From Jacaranda mimosifolia (Eukaryota > Streptophyta > Magnoliopsida > Lamiales > Bignoniaceae): a stretch of 64,000 nucleotides of DNA. Of the stretch, positions 47,889 to 59,649 are shown one piece after another. Position numbers and translations under genes: made by a program. Under the pieces are notes generated by a model. That model made no database searches, was not told the DNA's origin, and saw nothing but the letters and a program-made list of their open reading frames with translations. Every line of letters begins with the position of its first letter. The first letter of the stretch is position 1. The stretch is taken from NCBI GenBank assembly GCA_018894105.1, contig CM032121.1:20990730-21054729 (forward strand), read 5' to 3'.

Positions 47889-49924
47889 TTAGCTAGGTTA
47901 ATTTCTTGATATATAAATCTTCATTTGTCTTTCAATTAATATATAAAACTTTTTTTATGAAACCAATACATGAAGAAAATTTATCTATTCTTGTAATAAT
48001 CATTGATATTTAGTAAATAGTCATATTTATCTCATCTTAAGTTTTTTAATTCACTAAATAGGTTAATCTCTTGATAAATCTTTCAATAGTTGTTTAAATA
48101 GTATTTAACACTTTTTCTACCACCATTATATGAAGCCATTTTATTTATCTGTAGTACTTTCTCCTCACTCCCCACCCACTAAAAAAAAAGCAATAGTTGA
48201 TGTGCAATTCACGTGCACTTTTACTATTATACATAGTTACAGTTCTAATTATGTCATAAGCAGAAATATAAAAAAATTGAGGTTATAATTTATGAATTAA
48301 TAAATATAAAAGTATCTTATATGAATTAACCTCTTTCTATTTTCCCAACATATATTGTTCAAATTAAAATAGGTGAGAGAAATATATACCACACATTTGT
48401 GTTTGAAGGCCATGGAAACTGGACTATAAGAGAGAAGAAAACTGCAGCCCAAAAACCAAACTTGTTGGTTACTCAAGGCAAAATAATTGATGTACTAGAC
48501 CAACCAAGATACAAGTTATCCTAGTAGAAAGGGCTACTAATACGGTACCCTTTTTATACAATATCATTTCATGTGTAATTCTTATGTGTATTTCTTTGGG
48601 GGAAACATAGTTGTGTACTACTAATTTTCCCTAATCAAAGTTTTTGTGTAACTGTGCTATACCCACAAGAGCTTCCCCCACCCCAACTTTTGCTTGTTAA
48701 TAGAGGCTGCACATTTTATATTGTATAGATGCTGAAAGGAAGATCTTGTTGTTGCAAAGGTAAATAAAAGAATTAGTTAGTCAATTATATTTTTTGCTCC
48801 TAAGTAATGTAAAGTTTATTACAACATTTATGTCTCCCCCCCCTCCCCAGTAATATTGCTTGTATATTTTATGATTTATAATCGTGCTATAGGAGATGAC
48901 TTGAAATGTTGAGATCACTTTTCCAGGAAGCATATTGCAATATAAGTAATAATTATGCTGAGTGTGATAGCGAAAATGATGTAAATAATCATCACTTTCT
49001 AACTGAAATGTAAGGATAAATAGAATGTATGTTGTATATTTATATATATATATATTGAATAATTTTTATTTCTAATCATTGGTTAAATTAGTCAGATTTA
49101 ATTTATTATCTTGGTCGTATGCTCTTAAACTTTAACATGCGCTCCATCAGACAATGAAGAACCGATAGAAATTGACGATGAAGAATGTGGAATTTTTTCA
49201 TGTGCTTTGGAATTGGAACCACTTGATATTTCTTTTTCTTTTTTCCTATTTTTTTTGTAAAAATTTTCTATTGATACAATTTATTATGCTCAGAAAAAAA
49301 GTATCTTATATTTCGTGGGCTCATATTTTTCTTTTATCCAATCAAGTCTTCATTTTTAATTCCAATTGAAATAGATTACTTTTTGGTGTGTTCAATAGTT
49401 TAGACGTCATGGTATCTTTCTTTAATTTTATAAAGTTTAAGGGTTATAAAATAAATTAACCCAATAAATTAAATACTCCTTAATTTAATTAAAAAATTGT
49501 GCACTTCATCTAGACTAACTTCCCCGCTATATTAAGGCTATACTTGTTTTTCCTCACAATATCGTACTCCATAAATTATTGTAAAGGGATGAGGTTTGAT
49601 GTAGAAGAAGTATTATCAAAATCAACTCCAAAGTATAGATTACTCAATGTAGTTATAGTAAAACTCGAGATCCAAACAACATTTGATTTGGCATTTTAAG
49701 AATTCAAAACTGTATGAAATTTTTGTAGCGTTATTATGTTATATTGAACTTTTGTACCTCCATTAAATTTTGAATTAGTTTAGTTGCACTATTCAGTATA
49801 AGGCACAAAAGTATAATTAATCTAATGCATCTGAAAAATAATAAACTCATTTATGATTAATTTATTGATATTGAGTTATTAAAGTCATCCTTATCATCAT
49901 ATATCCTAAATTTTTAATTTCACA
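47889..49924 (+). repeat. Tandem array unit 5 (about 2.0 kb)
   Basis: It contains the C/A tract (about 48175), block 1 (about 48372-48530; YHTFVFEGHGNWTI, PNLLVTQGKI, then stops), block 2 (about 48729), poly-C (about 48838), block 3 (about 48893, start disrupted) and block 4 (about 49139-49245; NEEPIEIDDEECGIFSCALE). It closes with the TTTTTGGTGTG landmark at about 49380. Block 4 here stays open longer than in the other units. Confidence 0.7.
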
Positions 49925-50348
49925 AATCAACTAGATTAATTCCTTAACATATAGATCTTCATTAGTTGCCAAATTAATATATCACACTTTTTTTTTTTTT
50001 TGTCAAATCAGTATAAGAAGTAAAATTTTCTATTCTTATGATTAGTTCATTGATATTTAGTAATTAGTCATCTTTAATTTTTTTCATATTAATTTTTCCA
50101 TGCCAAGGAAAATGGACTGCAAGATTGAAGAAGATTGCTGCCCAACCGCCAAACTTGTTGGTTCCTCAAGGCAAAATAACTGATGCACCAATCCAAACAA
50201 TGTACAATTTATGCATAGCAGGAAGGTTAGTTGGTTGGAAAGTAGAGAAAGCGCACCACCTCAGGTACAATTGATAAGGTACGATTTATATAATATCATT
50301 TTATATATAATTCTTATTTGTGGTTCTTCAGGGGAAACATTGTCATTT
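49925..50348 (+). repeat. Tandem array unit 6 (partial, ends at SIRE LTR)
   Basis: It is shortened: the start landmark is followed after about 170 bases by block 1 (about 50105-50275; GKWTARLKKIA, PPNLLVPQGKITDAP, RLVGWKVEKAHHLR when one frame is followed). It ends at GTCATT where the SIRE LTR begins. Confidence 0.65.
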
Positions 50349-51613
50349 GTTAACCCCTTGATGATTTACATTATTTTGATTATGACAAAATTATATTCCT
50401 AAATTATGTGCCAAAAGTATGCAATAAAACTGTGAAAATCTTTCCGTATTTATGGCTGGAATTTGTCTATGCTTTGTAATTCACATTCCATAGTTAAAAG
50501 ATCTCTTAAAGATTCTAGCATGATTTATGGTTTAGGAAAGAAATCAATCTTGCTACTCTAATTGATAAATCCGCAATTCATGGTTCTAATGGATCTTTAA
50601 CATAATATGTTGTTTCCTTGTTTAGTCCTAATAGGCACTTACCATTACGAATTTATAGTCATTGGATGTGTACTTGTTATAAATAAGAAGAATTGCAATA
50701 TTCTAAGCGTGAATCACTAAGTCGGGAAAAAGATCTTAAGAATGGTTTGAGGAGTTGTGTGATCTTCTCATTCACATTGTGCTTAAGTGTTGTTAATTCC
50801 TTACTGCACTTGTGTTTTCGAGGGACCTTATAGTGAAGAAGGTCAAAGTGAGCTTGCCTTCGACAGACCTTAGGGAGATAAGGACAAAGCCATTTATGTC
50901 TTGAAGGATCTAGTGGTGAAGAGGGATGGGAGTCGTACCTACTCTAAAGAGACCCCGTGAAGAGAACAAATTGGGCACTTGGTTGCTCTAAGAACCTCTA
51001 GGTAAAGAAACCAGTGGAGTGGTGTTGTTTGAAATCTTTTGCAGTGTTTTGGGTTTCAATCTAGAAGGAGAGACTAGAGCTTGCAGTACAAAGTGGCAGC
51101 AACTGGTGCATTAGTCCACAGAGGTTGTACAAGTGAAACTAGCAAAAGTTTCCCCAGGCCTATTCACAGAACAACTAGTTCGTAGTACTCTAGAATTTGT
51201 CTTACCCCGTATCGAATTTTGATTTAGCTCTTTGTGAATAGCTGGTTTCACCTGCATGGTTGTTTCTAATCATTGACCTTTTATTCTATCAAATTATTGT
51301 ACTTATAATATTCTCATATCTTAATTCATTTGACAGGTTCAAAATCTTAAGCGAAAGCTTAGGTATAGATGTAGGCATTGCCGAACCTTTATAAATTCCA
51401 ATGTTTATTTACTTGTGTTTTTACTACTTTATTTATCACTGGTCTAATTGGTTGTTTAACTAGTATTTACAAATTCCAATCAATAACTAAAATTGTTTTC
51501 TGCAAAAGACATAAAGCATTTTGAAAGGCCAAAATTTTTTTAGTAATAAACTTTGGATGCATTAAAATTCCTTAAGTCTAATTTACCCTTTCTTAGGCTA
51601 ATAATCGTTCCCA
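50349..51613 (+). mobile_element. SIRE/Maximus-type copia 5' LTR
   Basis: It begins TGTTAACCCCTTGATGATTT and ends near GTTCCCA, about 1.26 kb. It is followed two bases later by a primer-binding-like site and a Sirevirus-type gag. A second, 5'-truncated copy of this LTR is at 5531-6655. The right flank of the element is not seen. Confidence 0.8.
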
Positions 51614-51615
51614 AT

Positions 51616-51627
51616 TGGCATCAGACC
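51616..51627 (+). promoter_or_regulatory. SIRE-type primer-binding site
   Basis: TGGCATCAGACC is the decayed form of the methionine-tRNA-type site TGGTATCAGAGC, in the expected position just after the LTR. Confidence 0.65.
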
Positions 51628-51739
51628 ATTGGTCCTCCATATTATGGTGTAATTGCCTGAGTAAAAGATTCTATAGCTACTAACACTTTTGATGTCTTTG
51701 CAAGAGAATAATCACATAACTGACCTCCACTATTTGATA

Positions 51740-53460
51740 GTTTCAATTATGTTACGTGGAAAACTTGGATGTAGGAACATATAATTGCCCTAGATTTTGA
51801 TTTATGGGACGTGGTTGGTGAAGGGCCAACGGTTCCAATGAAATTGGTTAATGGACAGGTGGTTCCAAAGGAGTAACGAAAGCTAACTAGTGATAATAAA
51901 AAGGCCATCTCAATGAATGCAAAGGCTAAAAAATTTTTGTCTTGCACTCTTACAGAAGAGGAGTACAGCCAAGTCAGTATATGTGCTATAGTAAAGTAAA
52001 CATAGGAAATGTTGCAAGTAACCCACGAAGGTACCAGTCAAGTTCAACAAGAGAGGATTACTCTTCTCATTCACAAGTATGAAATGTTGCAGATAAAATC
52101 GAACGAGACCATAAGTCAGATGTGCGTGCATCTCATGGAAATTATAAATCTTATGTTCATACTCGGTAGAACTATAAATGAAGATGAGCAAGTCCGAAAG
52201 ATTCTTAGATCGCTTTCAAAAAAATGGACACCAAAAGTAATGGCTATTTAGGAAACTCATAATCTTAGCAGGATGACAATGGGTAAATTGATTGGATCTC
52301 TCACATCCCATGAGATGATGCTACAAAACAATGATAAAGGTTTGGAAACAAAAGCCAAAAATAATTTCACCTTTAATATTGGTCAAGATTTTCACTCAAA
52401 ACTTCAAGAAGATCTTGATGAAGATCAAGTTGAGGATGAGATCATTTTGATTTCCCAGAGATTAAAGTAATTGACGAACCTCAAAAGGAAATTCTAGAAT
52501 AATAAAATTGAAAAAAACCAATATGAAAACACAAAGTATCAGGCCACCTTGCTGCTATGAATGAAATAAAATTGGACACAGAAATTACTCCCGATTGAAG
52601 GAAAATACAAAACAAGCCAACACTAAGCCAATGGTAACTACATGGGATGAATATGATGCTGAACAATTTGACAATGAAGAGAATTGTTTCTTGGTAAATC
52701 AAGTAAGTACCTCTTCATATTATGATTACGATTCTAGTGATGAAATTGAAATTAATGAGGAAGTGCAAAAAATGCTAAAGCTTCATGAAATTTGTGTTAA
52801 TATACTTCTAAAGTATGCTCTGCACTTGCCTCTATGTGAGGATCCTGTGCATTAGAAATGGACTAAAGAAAGAGATGGATTTGATCCTTGTGCTACGGTT
52901 CTCTCAGTTGATGGAGAATCCTAGCAAGCCTTTCTTTAATAGGCTGAATGAGAGATAATCCAACAGATCCTATCTGATAGCCCAAGATCCTCATGTGATG
53001 AAGGATGTGGCTTTGGCTTTGGCGTGAGGAGACTCTCTCTAAACTGGACAGAGCTCATAAAGATAAGTTAGAGATATAAATGACTAAAAATAGAGAGACC
53101 CTTGATGCTAAATGCAAAAAGAAAATGAATCGTTGGCTAATTAAAGAGAATAATTGTTACAAGAAATAAATTGAGAACATGAGTCGTGAAATCAAAAGAA
53201 AAATAGTTGTTGAAGAATGTTGTCATGCTAGAATGGATCTAGGTGAATGTTTCACTAGTGTTAAGCACACACAAATGCATATCCCACCTGGAAATAATAT
53301 CAAAAAGGGTCAAAAATTCAAAAACCATAGAAACTAGAAAAATACCAAATCAGTTTCGAAAACTTCCAGAAAGAGTAAAAAAACCTACTTTACTTGTGGT
53401 AGACCTGGTCATGTCAACTATAAATGTCCGATTGAAAAATGCATAGGTACGAAGTTTATT
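51740..53460 (+). pseudogene. SIRE-type copia gag
   Basis: The N-terminal gag wording (NYVTWKTWMQEHIIALDFDL, GPTVPMKLVNGQVVPK) leads into the UBN2-like core at 52009-52251 (QVTHEGTSQVQQERITLL, EMLQIKSNETISQM, EDEQVRKILRSLSKKW). A stop replaces a glutamine near 52250. The tail at 52273-52470 (MTMGKLIGSLTSHEM) has an acidic run. About 52590-52855 and 52856-53380 hold the spacer with many stops. A zinc knuckle FTCGRPGHVNYKCP is at about 53385-53430. The order and wording are typical of Sirevirus-like plant copia gag. It would form the particle coat. Confidence 0.8.
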
Positions 53461-53574
53461 TAGGTAAGAAAATTATCTGCTATCAACCATAAAGGACCCA
53501 ACGTAGTTTGGGGACCTAAAACAAACTAATCTTCTTTGTAGGTTCATGCCAAGGAATATTCCTGAAAATAGAAG

Positions 53575-54440
53575 TGGTACTTGGATAGCAGATGTTCTAG
53601 ACATATGATGGGGGATACATCCATGTTTCTTAAGCTTTACAATTGTCTTATAGGAAATGTTCTCTATGTAGACAACACAAAAAGATGCATAATAGGTAAA
53701 GGTACTATTTGTAAGCATATTGGTATCACTATTGATAATGTGTGGCTTACTACCAGGGATGGAAATGTTTATTGTATATACCTTTGGATAATTTGACTTG
53801 TCAAAATATAGAGTGTTTAGCTATTTCAGATGAATAATGCTAGAAATGGCATATGAGATTGGCCATGTAAACATAGAGCTTATATCTCATCTCACAAAGA
53901 AAGATCTTGATAAAGGGATACCAAAGTTGAATTTATCCAAGGACGGGATATGTAATGCATGTTAAAAGGAAAAGCAAATTTGAACATCCTTTAAACCAAA
54001 TAATGAGGTCACAACTTCAAGCCATTAATGATCTATTCGAACCTATGAAAATCGTTTCCCTTGGAGGTAAAAGATATGTGTTTGTCATAGTAGATTATTC
54101 TACTCATTTTATGCTGGATCTATTCCTTGCCCATAAAAAATGATTCTTTAAGTGCTTTCATTCCACTCACCAAAAGGCTTCAAAATGAAAAGGTTATTTC
54201 ATTAAGAAAATTTGAAGTGACCATGGAACCGAGTTTGATGAAATAAATTTTACTTTGTTTTGTGTAAAACATGGTTACATTCATGATTTTTCTACTCCTA
54301 AGACTCCCTAATACAATGGAGTGGTTGAAAGGAAAATTTGAATTTTGCAAGAAGTTGCTAGAGCTATGCTTAATGAATATGATCTTCCAAAATCCTCTCA
54401 GGGTGAGTCTATAAATACGGTTTGCTATGTGTTAAATAAT
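53575..54440 (+). pseudogene. SIRE-type copia protease and integrase, truncated
   Basis: The protease site reads WYLDSRCSRHMMG at 53575, so the catalytic D-S-G is D-S-R. YVDNTKRCIIGKGTI follows. The pre-integrase zinc region is degenerate (EIGHVNIELISHLTKKDL, near 53850-53960). The integrase core includes NDLFEPMKIVSLGGKRYVF, VIVDYSTHF, SDHGTEFDE and NGVVERKI, retaining the Glu. Homology ends at 54440 (ESINTVCYVLNN), where a copia LTR is inserted. RT, RNase H and the 3' LTR are not in the window. Confidence 0.8.
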
Positions 54441-54632
54441 TGTTGGGATAGTGCCCGGCAAGCCAATAGAATTGGCCTTGTAAAACTATTTTCTTGTAAA
54501 ATAATTTTGATTGAATGATATTCTTTATATGGCCATCTTCATCTTATGCTCTCTATTTCTTCAGTTGCATCTGGATGAAGCCTTTAGATCACTCATGACT
54601 ACGGGACTTGGTTCGATGACCATGGAATAAGT
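54441..54632 (+). mobile_element. Copia C1: first 192 bp of an LTR
   Basis: It begins TGTTGGGATAGTGCCCGGCA and matches 54633-54824 closely. It stops at GGAATAAGT where a second LTR of the same family begins. Its start coincides exactly with the break in the SIRE integrase. Confidence 0.85.
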
Positions 54633-56825
54633 TGTTGGAATAGTGCCCGGCAAGCCAATTAGATTGGCCTTGTAAAAGTTATTTCCTTGTAAAACAATCT
54701 TGATTGAGTGATATTCTTTATATGGCTACCTTCATCTCATGCTTTATATTACTTCACTTGCATTTGGATGAAGCCCTTAGATCACACAGACTACGGGACT
54801 TGGTTTGGTGACCATGGAATAAGTCTCACATGGTCGTGATCTTAAATCTTCCAAGTCATAGGATCTTATGAGATGGGGCATCTGAGATCCGGATAGACTT
54901 GCACTAATGATGCATAAATCCAAGAGTTCAATATTGTTCCATTCCATGAGCAACCATGTGAGATATGAATGCAAGTTAGTGGGTGCTTGTTAGAGAACAA
55001 GGCACTGAAGACCCACCGAAGAATCCACTAGATAGCCGAAATGGCAAGTCGGTAGTGGTTAATTCTCTCGCTTATGCTAGTGGATATTATTAGTCCTCTG
55101 ATTTGAGGATCCATGGTAACCTTGTGTCTAGGTCCTTATACTTTGACTCTTCCTTGATCACTTAGCGGGTCTTTTGGGTTGAGCATGGGTATGAGCTACT
55201 TGGCATGTATGTTTGTGAGATCCAAGATGGAATTCGACTCATCATTTTTGTGAAGGGCGAGTGCATCTCTTATGTGTTCTATAATGATCAATTCCATGAA
55301 AATTCTTATGCAATGTGCTGTGACAATTTGGAAAAGGAGTTTTCCAAAGGTGAGGTCACACAAGGGAATCGAACACTGAGAATAGAGACATAGTATCAAG
55401 GCTATTAGGGAACCGAAAAGTATCTTGCCTTAGGCCTCTTTTGGGAGATAGGAGACGGAACGACCGTATTTGCATGGTACACGTAAAGCTATAATGGTTC
55501 TCCAAAATATTCATTTTGGCCAATTAGTTGGGCTCCATGAGCTTGAGGTTGGATATCGACCATGGAGATTAGGTATTCTTCAATTAATGAGATTAATTAA
55601 ATTGAGTCGATTAGTTTAAAAGGAGTTTTAAACTAAAATGAATATAAGATATTCAAAAGTCACAGAGAATTGTGAGCACATATCCAATGAATAGTAGAAC
55701 CTATTGGGTCACACATAGAAGCCAAATAGCTTCCAAAATTGGTAGAGCAATTTTCTAATTGTTGGAAAATCACCCTTTGGTGATCGATTTTTAAGGATTT
55801 AAGCGCTAAATTAATCAACTAATTTAAGAGTTAAATTAGACTAATAATTAAGGAGTTAATTATTTGGTACCATGTTGACCATCAATTGGACAAGTTGACT
55901 TAAAGAGTTAAGTTGACTAATTTAAGCTTAAGAGTTAAGTTTGTTTGATTTAAGAGTTAAATCAAAGGTTAATTAATTATATTAAAGGGTTTAATTTAAT
56001 TAATGCGAAGAATAATTTTTGAAGGAAAATTTTAATAAAGTGTTCATTTAAATTAGTATCTTAATTAATTTGGAATCGATTCCAAATGAATTGAAATGTA
56101 CTTGAAATTCAAGTAAGACTTGAATTTGAATTTTTCCAACTTGGCATGCCACTTGGGCGGTCACCTTGAGGAAGTTGTGATGCCAACTTGCATCACACCT
56201 TCCACCCTCTATATATAGATTTAGAAGGTGTGAAAAATTCAAAAATCATTGCCGAAAATTGTGAGAATTAGATTCTTGCATTCCCTCCAAAATCTCTCTC
56301 TCCATGTATTGCATTATGTGCCGAAGCTTTGCATTTCTTCTTCTTTCCAACCTAAAAATTAGCCTTGTCTTCCTCATTTTCTCCTCTCTACCTCTAGCTT
56401 CTAGTGATAGGAAATTGGAAGATTGTTTGGTGTGTGGATCGTATCAATAGGGGCAAGGCACTTGACTTGCTTAGTTTTGGAGATCCACCTACAACAGCTT
56501 CCGATTGGAAATTTTTTATGGAGCAATATAGAAGTATTATTGGCTCCAATTTTTCACATTAGCTTCCATTGTGTGTGGAGGTGTTCCAAATTTAATTTCG
56601 TGGATTTTGGATCATTTTAGGCTGAGCAAATGTTGCCATCTTTCCACTGTGCTAGTTCCAGACAGTTTCTGGATTCGTGAGAGATAGTTGATCTTCTCCT
56701 TGTTTTTGAGCTACAAGAGGTAATTCTTCATCCTAATCCAGATCTAAAGCATGACTAGATCCTTGGGAGCTCGATTAGCTTAGTTAATTTCAAGCTTATC
56801 AAGTTTTGATTTATGGATCCTAACA
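54633..56825 (+). mobile_element. Copia C2 5' LTR, complete, about 2.2 kb
   Basis: It starts TGTTGGAATAGTGCCCGGCA and ends GGATCCTAACA, followed by a primer-binding site at 56843. It contains the conserved GGGAGATAGGAGACG block (55443-55480), repeated TTAAGAGTTAA motifs (about 55795-56000) and a TATA box. It is the reference copy for this family in the window, to which 1-1371, copia A and copia B are compared. Confidence 0.9.
56209..56218 (+). promoter_or_regulatory. Copia C2 LTR TATA box
   Basis: CTATATATAG sits about 30 bases before a likely transcription start region near 56240-56260. The same relative position is TATA-like in all four family LTRs. Confidence 0.5.
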
Positions 56826-56842
56826 CTACTCTAGCCTTCAAG

Positions 56843-56855
56843 TGGTATCAGAGCC
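56843..56855 (+). promoter_or_regulatory. Copia C2 primer-binding site
   Basis: TGGTATCAGAGCC is a canonical initiator-methionine tRNA primer-binding site, 17 bases after the LTR end. Confidence 0.85.
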
Positions 56856-57824
56856 TTTTTCATGCTATGTTTTGGATTATTGTTTGATTGATTCATATGA
56901 TGAATTGATCAATATCACCAAATGCTTGATCCAAGTGATGGATTGTAGTGTTTGGTCGTTGATGTTTCTGGCTCTATTACTTGATGAATTGAAAGCATGC
57001 TATTATGTGATTTCAATGTTGATTCATGTTTTTGTATGTTTCAATTCGTAGTTATAAATGTTGAATGTTGATTTAGCATTTATTGATATTATATGGTGAT
57101 ATAGCATGTTGATATTTGATCAAAAGAGTTTTGGTCATTTTCTGGATCCAATTTGATTGGAGTTGTAATGGAAGATTTTGAACAATATGATTCTAGCTTT
57201 TTCTAATTTTGAAGGCATGATTGAGCACTTGAATTTTCATTTTTAATAGAGGTTTTAAATCTAAATATTCATCTATAATGTGTGTTTAAGTGTTGGGAAC
57301 ATGTGCTAAAACTATTGATGCATGAAAGTTGAGTGGAAAATAACTTGACACACCTTGAGGCCTCGAAACAAAGGGCTGCCGAGCAGCAGCGGGGCACTAC
57401 ATGCACGCTGTGCACACGGCTTGCCCAGCCATGCACCCAGGCTAGGCGGCAGTCTCTATTTTGTGGTTTCGAGGAGTTTTGAGTATTTTTTTCAACTCCT
57501 TTTGTGGTTGAAATATTTTCGCACCACATATGGTAGATGCACAAATGTTGTGCAAGTTCTCAAAATTGTGTTTGACAATTTTGAATGCCTTTGAAAATTA
57601 GTTAAAGTTTTTCTTCCAATAATGGCATAAATGTTATGCTTGTTCAATTATTTGTTTATGAGATAAGCATTCAATTGAGGGAATTAATTGTTAATTTTAG
57701 ATTTATTTATTGTTCATTTAATTTTTGAATGAATGGGGATAATCATGAGCCTTTAATATTTATTTTAATTGTTTCAAGTTGTTGAAATGAGTTGTTTAAA
57801 TTGAGGCTTCCATGACTCTTAATT
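56856..57824 (+). other. Copia C2 leader, truncated
   Basis: This aligns with the first half of the copia A leader (33190-34080, minus strand), sharing GATTGATTCATATGATGAAT and AATGTTGAATGTTGATTT-GCA. It has a GC-rich patch at about 57355-57470 whose sequence differs from A and B. It ends at the CACTA-like terminus at 57825, so gag and pol are absent. Confidence 0.75.
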
Positions 57825-58150
57825 CACTACAACAAATAACTTTTTTGGTAACGAATAATTTCGTTACCATAAGTCTGAAATTCGTTACCCAAAATATTGG
57901 TAACGAATTTTTCGTTACTTAAGTTTAGTGCCCTAAAGCCCGTCGCAAAAAGTCTTAGTAATGAAATTTATGGTTCATTACGAATGATAGATTTATGGCG
58001 ACGAAATGTATCGTTACCAAAAATATGATATTAGTAATAAAAAAGTGTATTAGTTACAATAAATTTTTATAGTAACAAAATATTTACTTACTAAAACATT
58101 GGCAATTTTGTTGTATTTTATTTTTTCGTTACCAATTCATAATATAATGA
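57825..58150 (+). repeat. CACTA-like 2 left terminus with GGTAACGAA repeats
   Basis: After the terminal CACTACAACAAATAAC come at least six direct and inverted copies of GTAACGAA/TTCGTTAC (57852, 57868, 57882, 57899, 57912, 58003 region and later degenerate copies). This is the clustered subterminal pattern typical of CACTA elements. Confidence 0.65.
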
Positions 58151-58310
58151 TATTATTTAATTAATTAAGTATAGTTACTAATTGTTTATGTAACAAAATA
58201 TTTTTTATAAATAGTTAAATAATATTTTAATTCAAAAATAAGCATTTTATTACTAATAGAATAGATAACTAAGAGTTTCGTTACGAAAGAGTATAATACA
58301 TTAATTTTTC

Positions 58311-58860
58311 GGGCCCAATATAGCTTGGGCTAGCTTTCAAGCCATTAGTTTTTTAGGCTTGGTCCAGCTTTCAGGCCATCGGGCCTTCAGCTTGCGGACT
58401 AGACCACACGCTATGCACTAGATCGAGGGCTGGCTTGGCGTTCTATGCACTGGACCGAATGAGGCTTGGCATTCCAGGCTTGGGGCAGCTTTCAGGAGAT
58501 CGGGATCTAATTTGGGCTGCTGCAGAAGGGCTGCCATTCATACAGATGGGCCATTTCACATAAGTGCACACTGGGCCTTCGGCTTGCGGATTGGGCTTCA
58601 GGCTATGCACTGGACCGAGGGCGGCTTGGCATTCTAGGCTTGGGCTAGCTTTTAGGCGATCAGGCTCTGGTGTAGGCCGCTGCATAGGGGCCGCCATGTA
58701 TATGGATGGGCCATTTCTCATAGGTGAACACTGGGCCTTCGGTTTGCGGACTGGGCCTCAGCCTATGCACTGGACCGAAGGAGGCTTAGCGTTCCAGGCT
58801 TGGGCTAGCCTTCAGGAGATTGGGCTTCGATTTTGGCTGCTGTAGAAGGACCTCCAATGC
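58311..58860. repeat. GC-rich tandem repeat, unit about 160-190 bp
   Basis: GGGCCTTC-GCTTGCGGACT starts copies at about 58383, 58573 and 58735. Each continues CTATGCACTGGACCGA, GGCTTGGC-TTC-AGGCTTGG and GGGCTGCTGCA. The composition contrasts sharply with the surrounding AT-rich DNA. Open frames appear on both strands here (58443-58721 minus, 58564-58845 plus) because the repeat lacks stops; I do not regard them as genes. Confidence 0.75.
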
Positions 58861-58922
58861 TGGATTCGATCCTGCGCCAGGCGCCAACATCAGCAAGCAT
58901 CTAACCACTTGGCTGCATGCTC
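58855..58922 (-). other. tRNA-like segment (degenerate A and B boxes)
   Basis: On the minus strand AGCCAAGTGGTTAG resembles a tRNA A box, and GGATCGAATCC (58862-58872 plus) resembles the B box GGTTCGANNCC with one mismatch. The spacing is close to that of a tRNA gene. It contains GCGCCTGGCGC but no convincing anticodon arm or acceptor stem. It is either a relic tRNA or SINE head, or a CACTA-internal motif. Confidence 0.4.
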
Positions 58923-59649
58923 GAAAAAATAATATTAGCATTTGCTGAAACACTTATTCATCTCTTCCATATATAAAGCTCTCAAGCAATTTAACATATT
59001 ATCAAGCACACATTATTTTATTTTTAAAAATAAAATAATAATTTTCATTTGAATAAATAAAATAAGAGTATCAAATAGTAAACTAAAAGAAATAAATAGA
59101 AAGTGTGGGATAATTATATAACATAGCTACATGAAGCAAATAAATTTTATTACATATATGTATATATAATTGTTAGGTAAAGGAGTAATATTTTTGCATT
59201 GTGAGTTTTGGTTAAAGAAAATACTATAATAATTCATTTTATTAATCAAAATATATAATATTAATAGACAAGTAGAAATATAGACTAAATATGTGTTTGG
59301 CTAAGTTTTTAATGAAAATATATTATAAGAATTTTTTAAACTTATAAAAATATCAGATTTTATCTTTTAAAATAAGTCTTGCAATGTATGAATAAAATAA
59401 ATAAAAACTTAAAATTCATATCGTCTAAATTATTACAGGAGTATATTCAAATTTTAAAATAAGTGAATACCTCTTTACATTTTGTAGAAGAGCTTATAAT
59501 ATAAAACACTTTATTTTAGAAATTTATAAAAAAATATGTATAAAAAATAATTGACATTACATATAGATATATATATTAAAAAATGATGGATAAAACCCTT
59601 TAAAGTAAAAAACAAAAGGCAATCTAATAAGCAAAAGATACAATATTAT

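Noticed and set aside
57269..57594. Open frames on both strands in the copia C leader
   Set aside because: They span the GC-rich leader patch and are not conserved in the leaders of copia A or B.
58443..58845. Overlapping open frames on both strands (92 and 93 codons)
   Set aside because: They coincide with a GC-rich tandem repeat that simply lacks stop codons; the translations are repeats, not a protein family.
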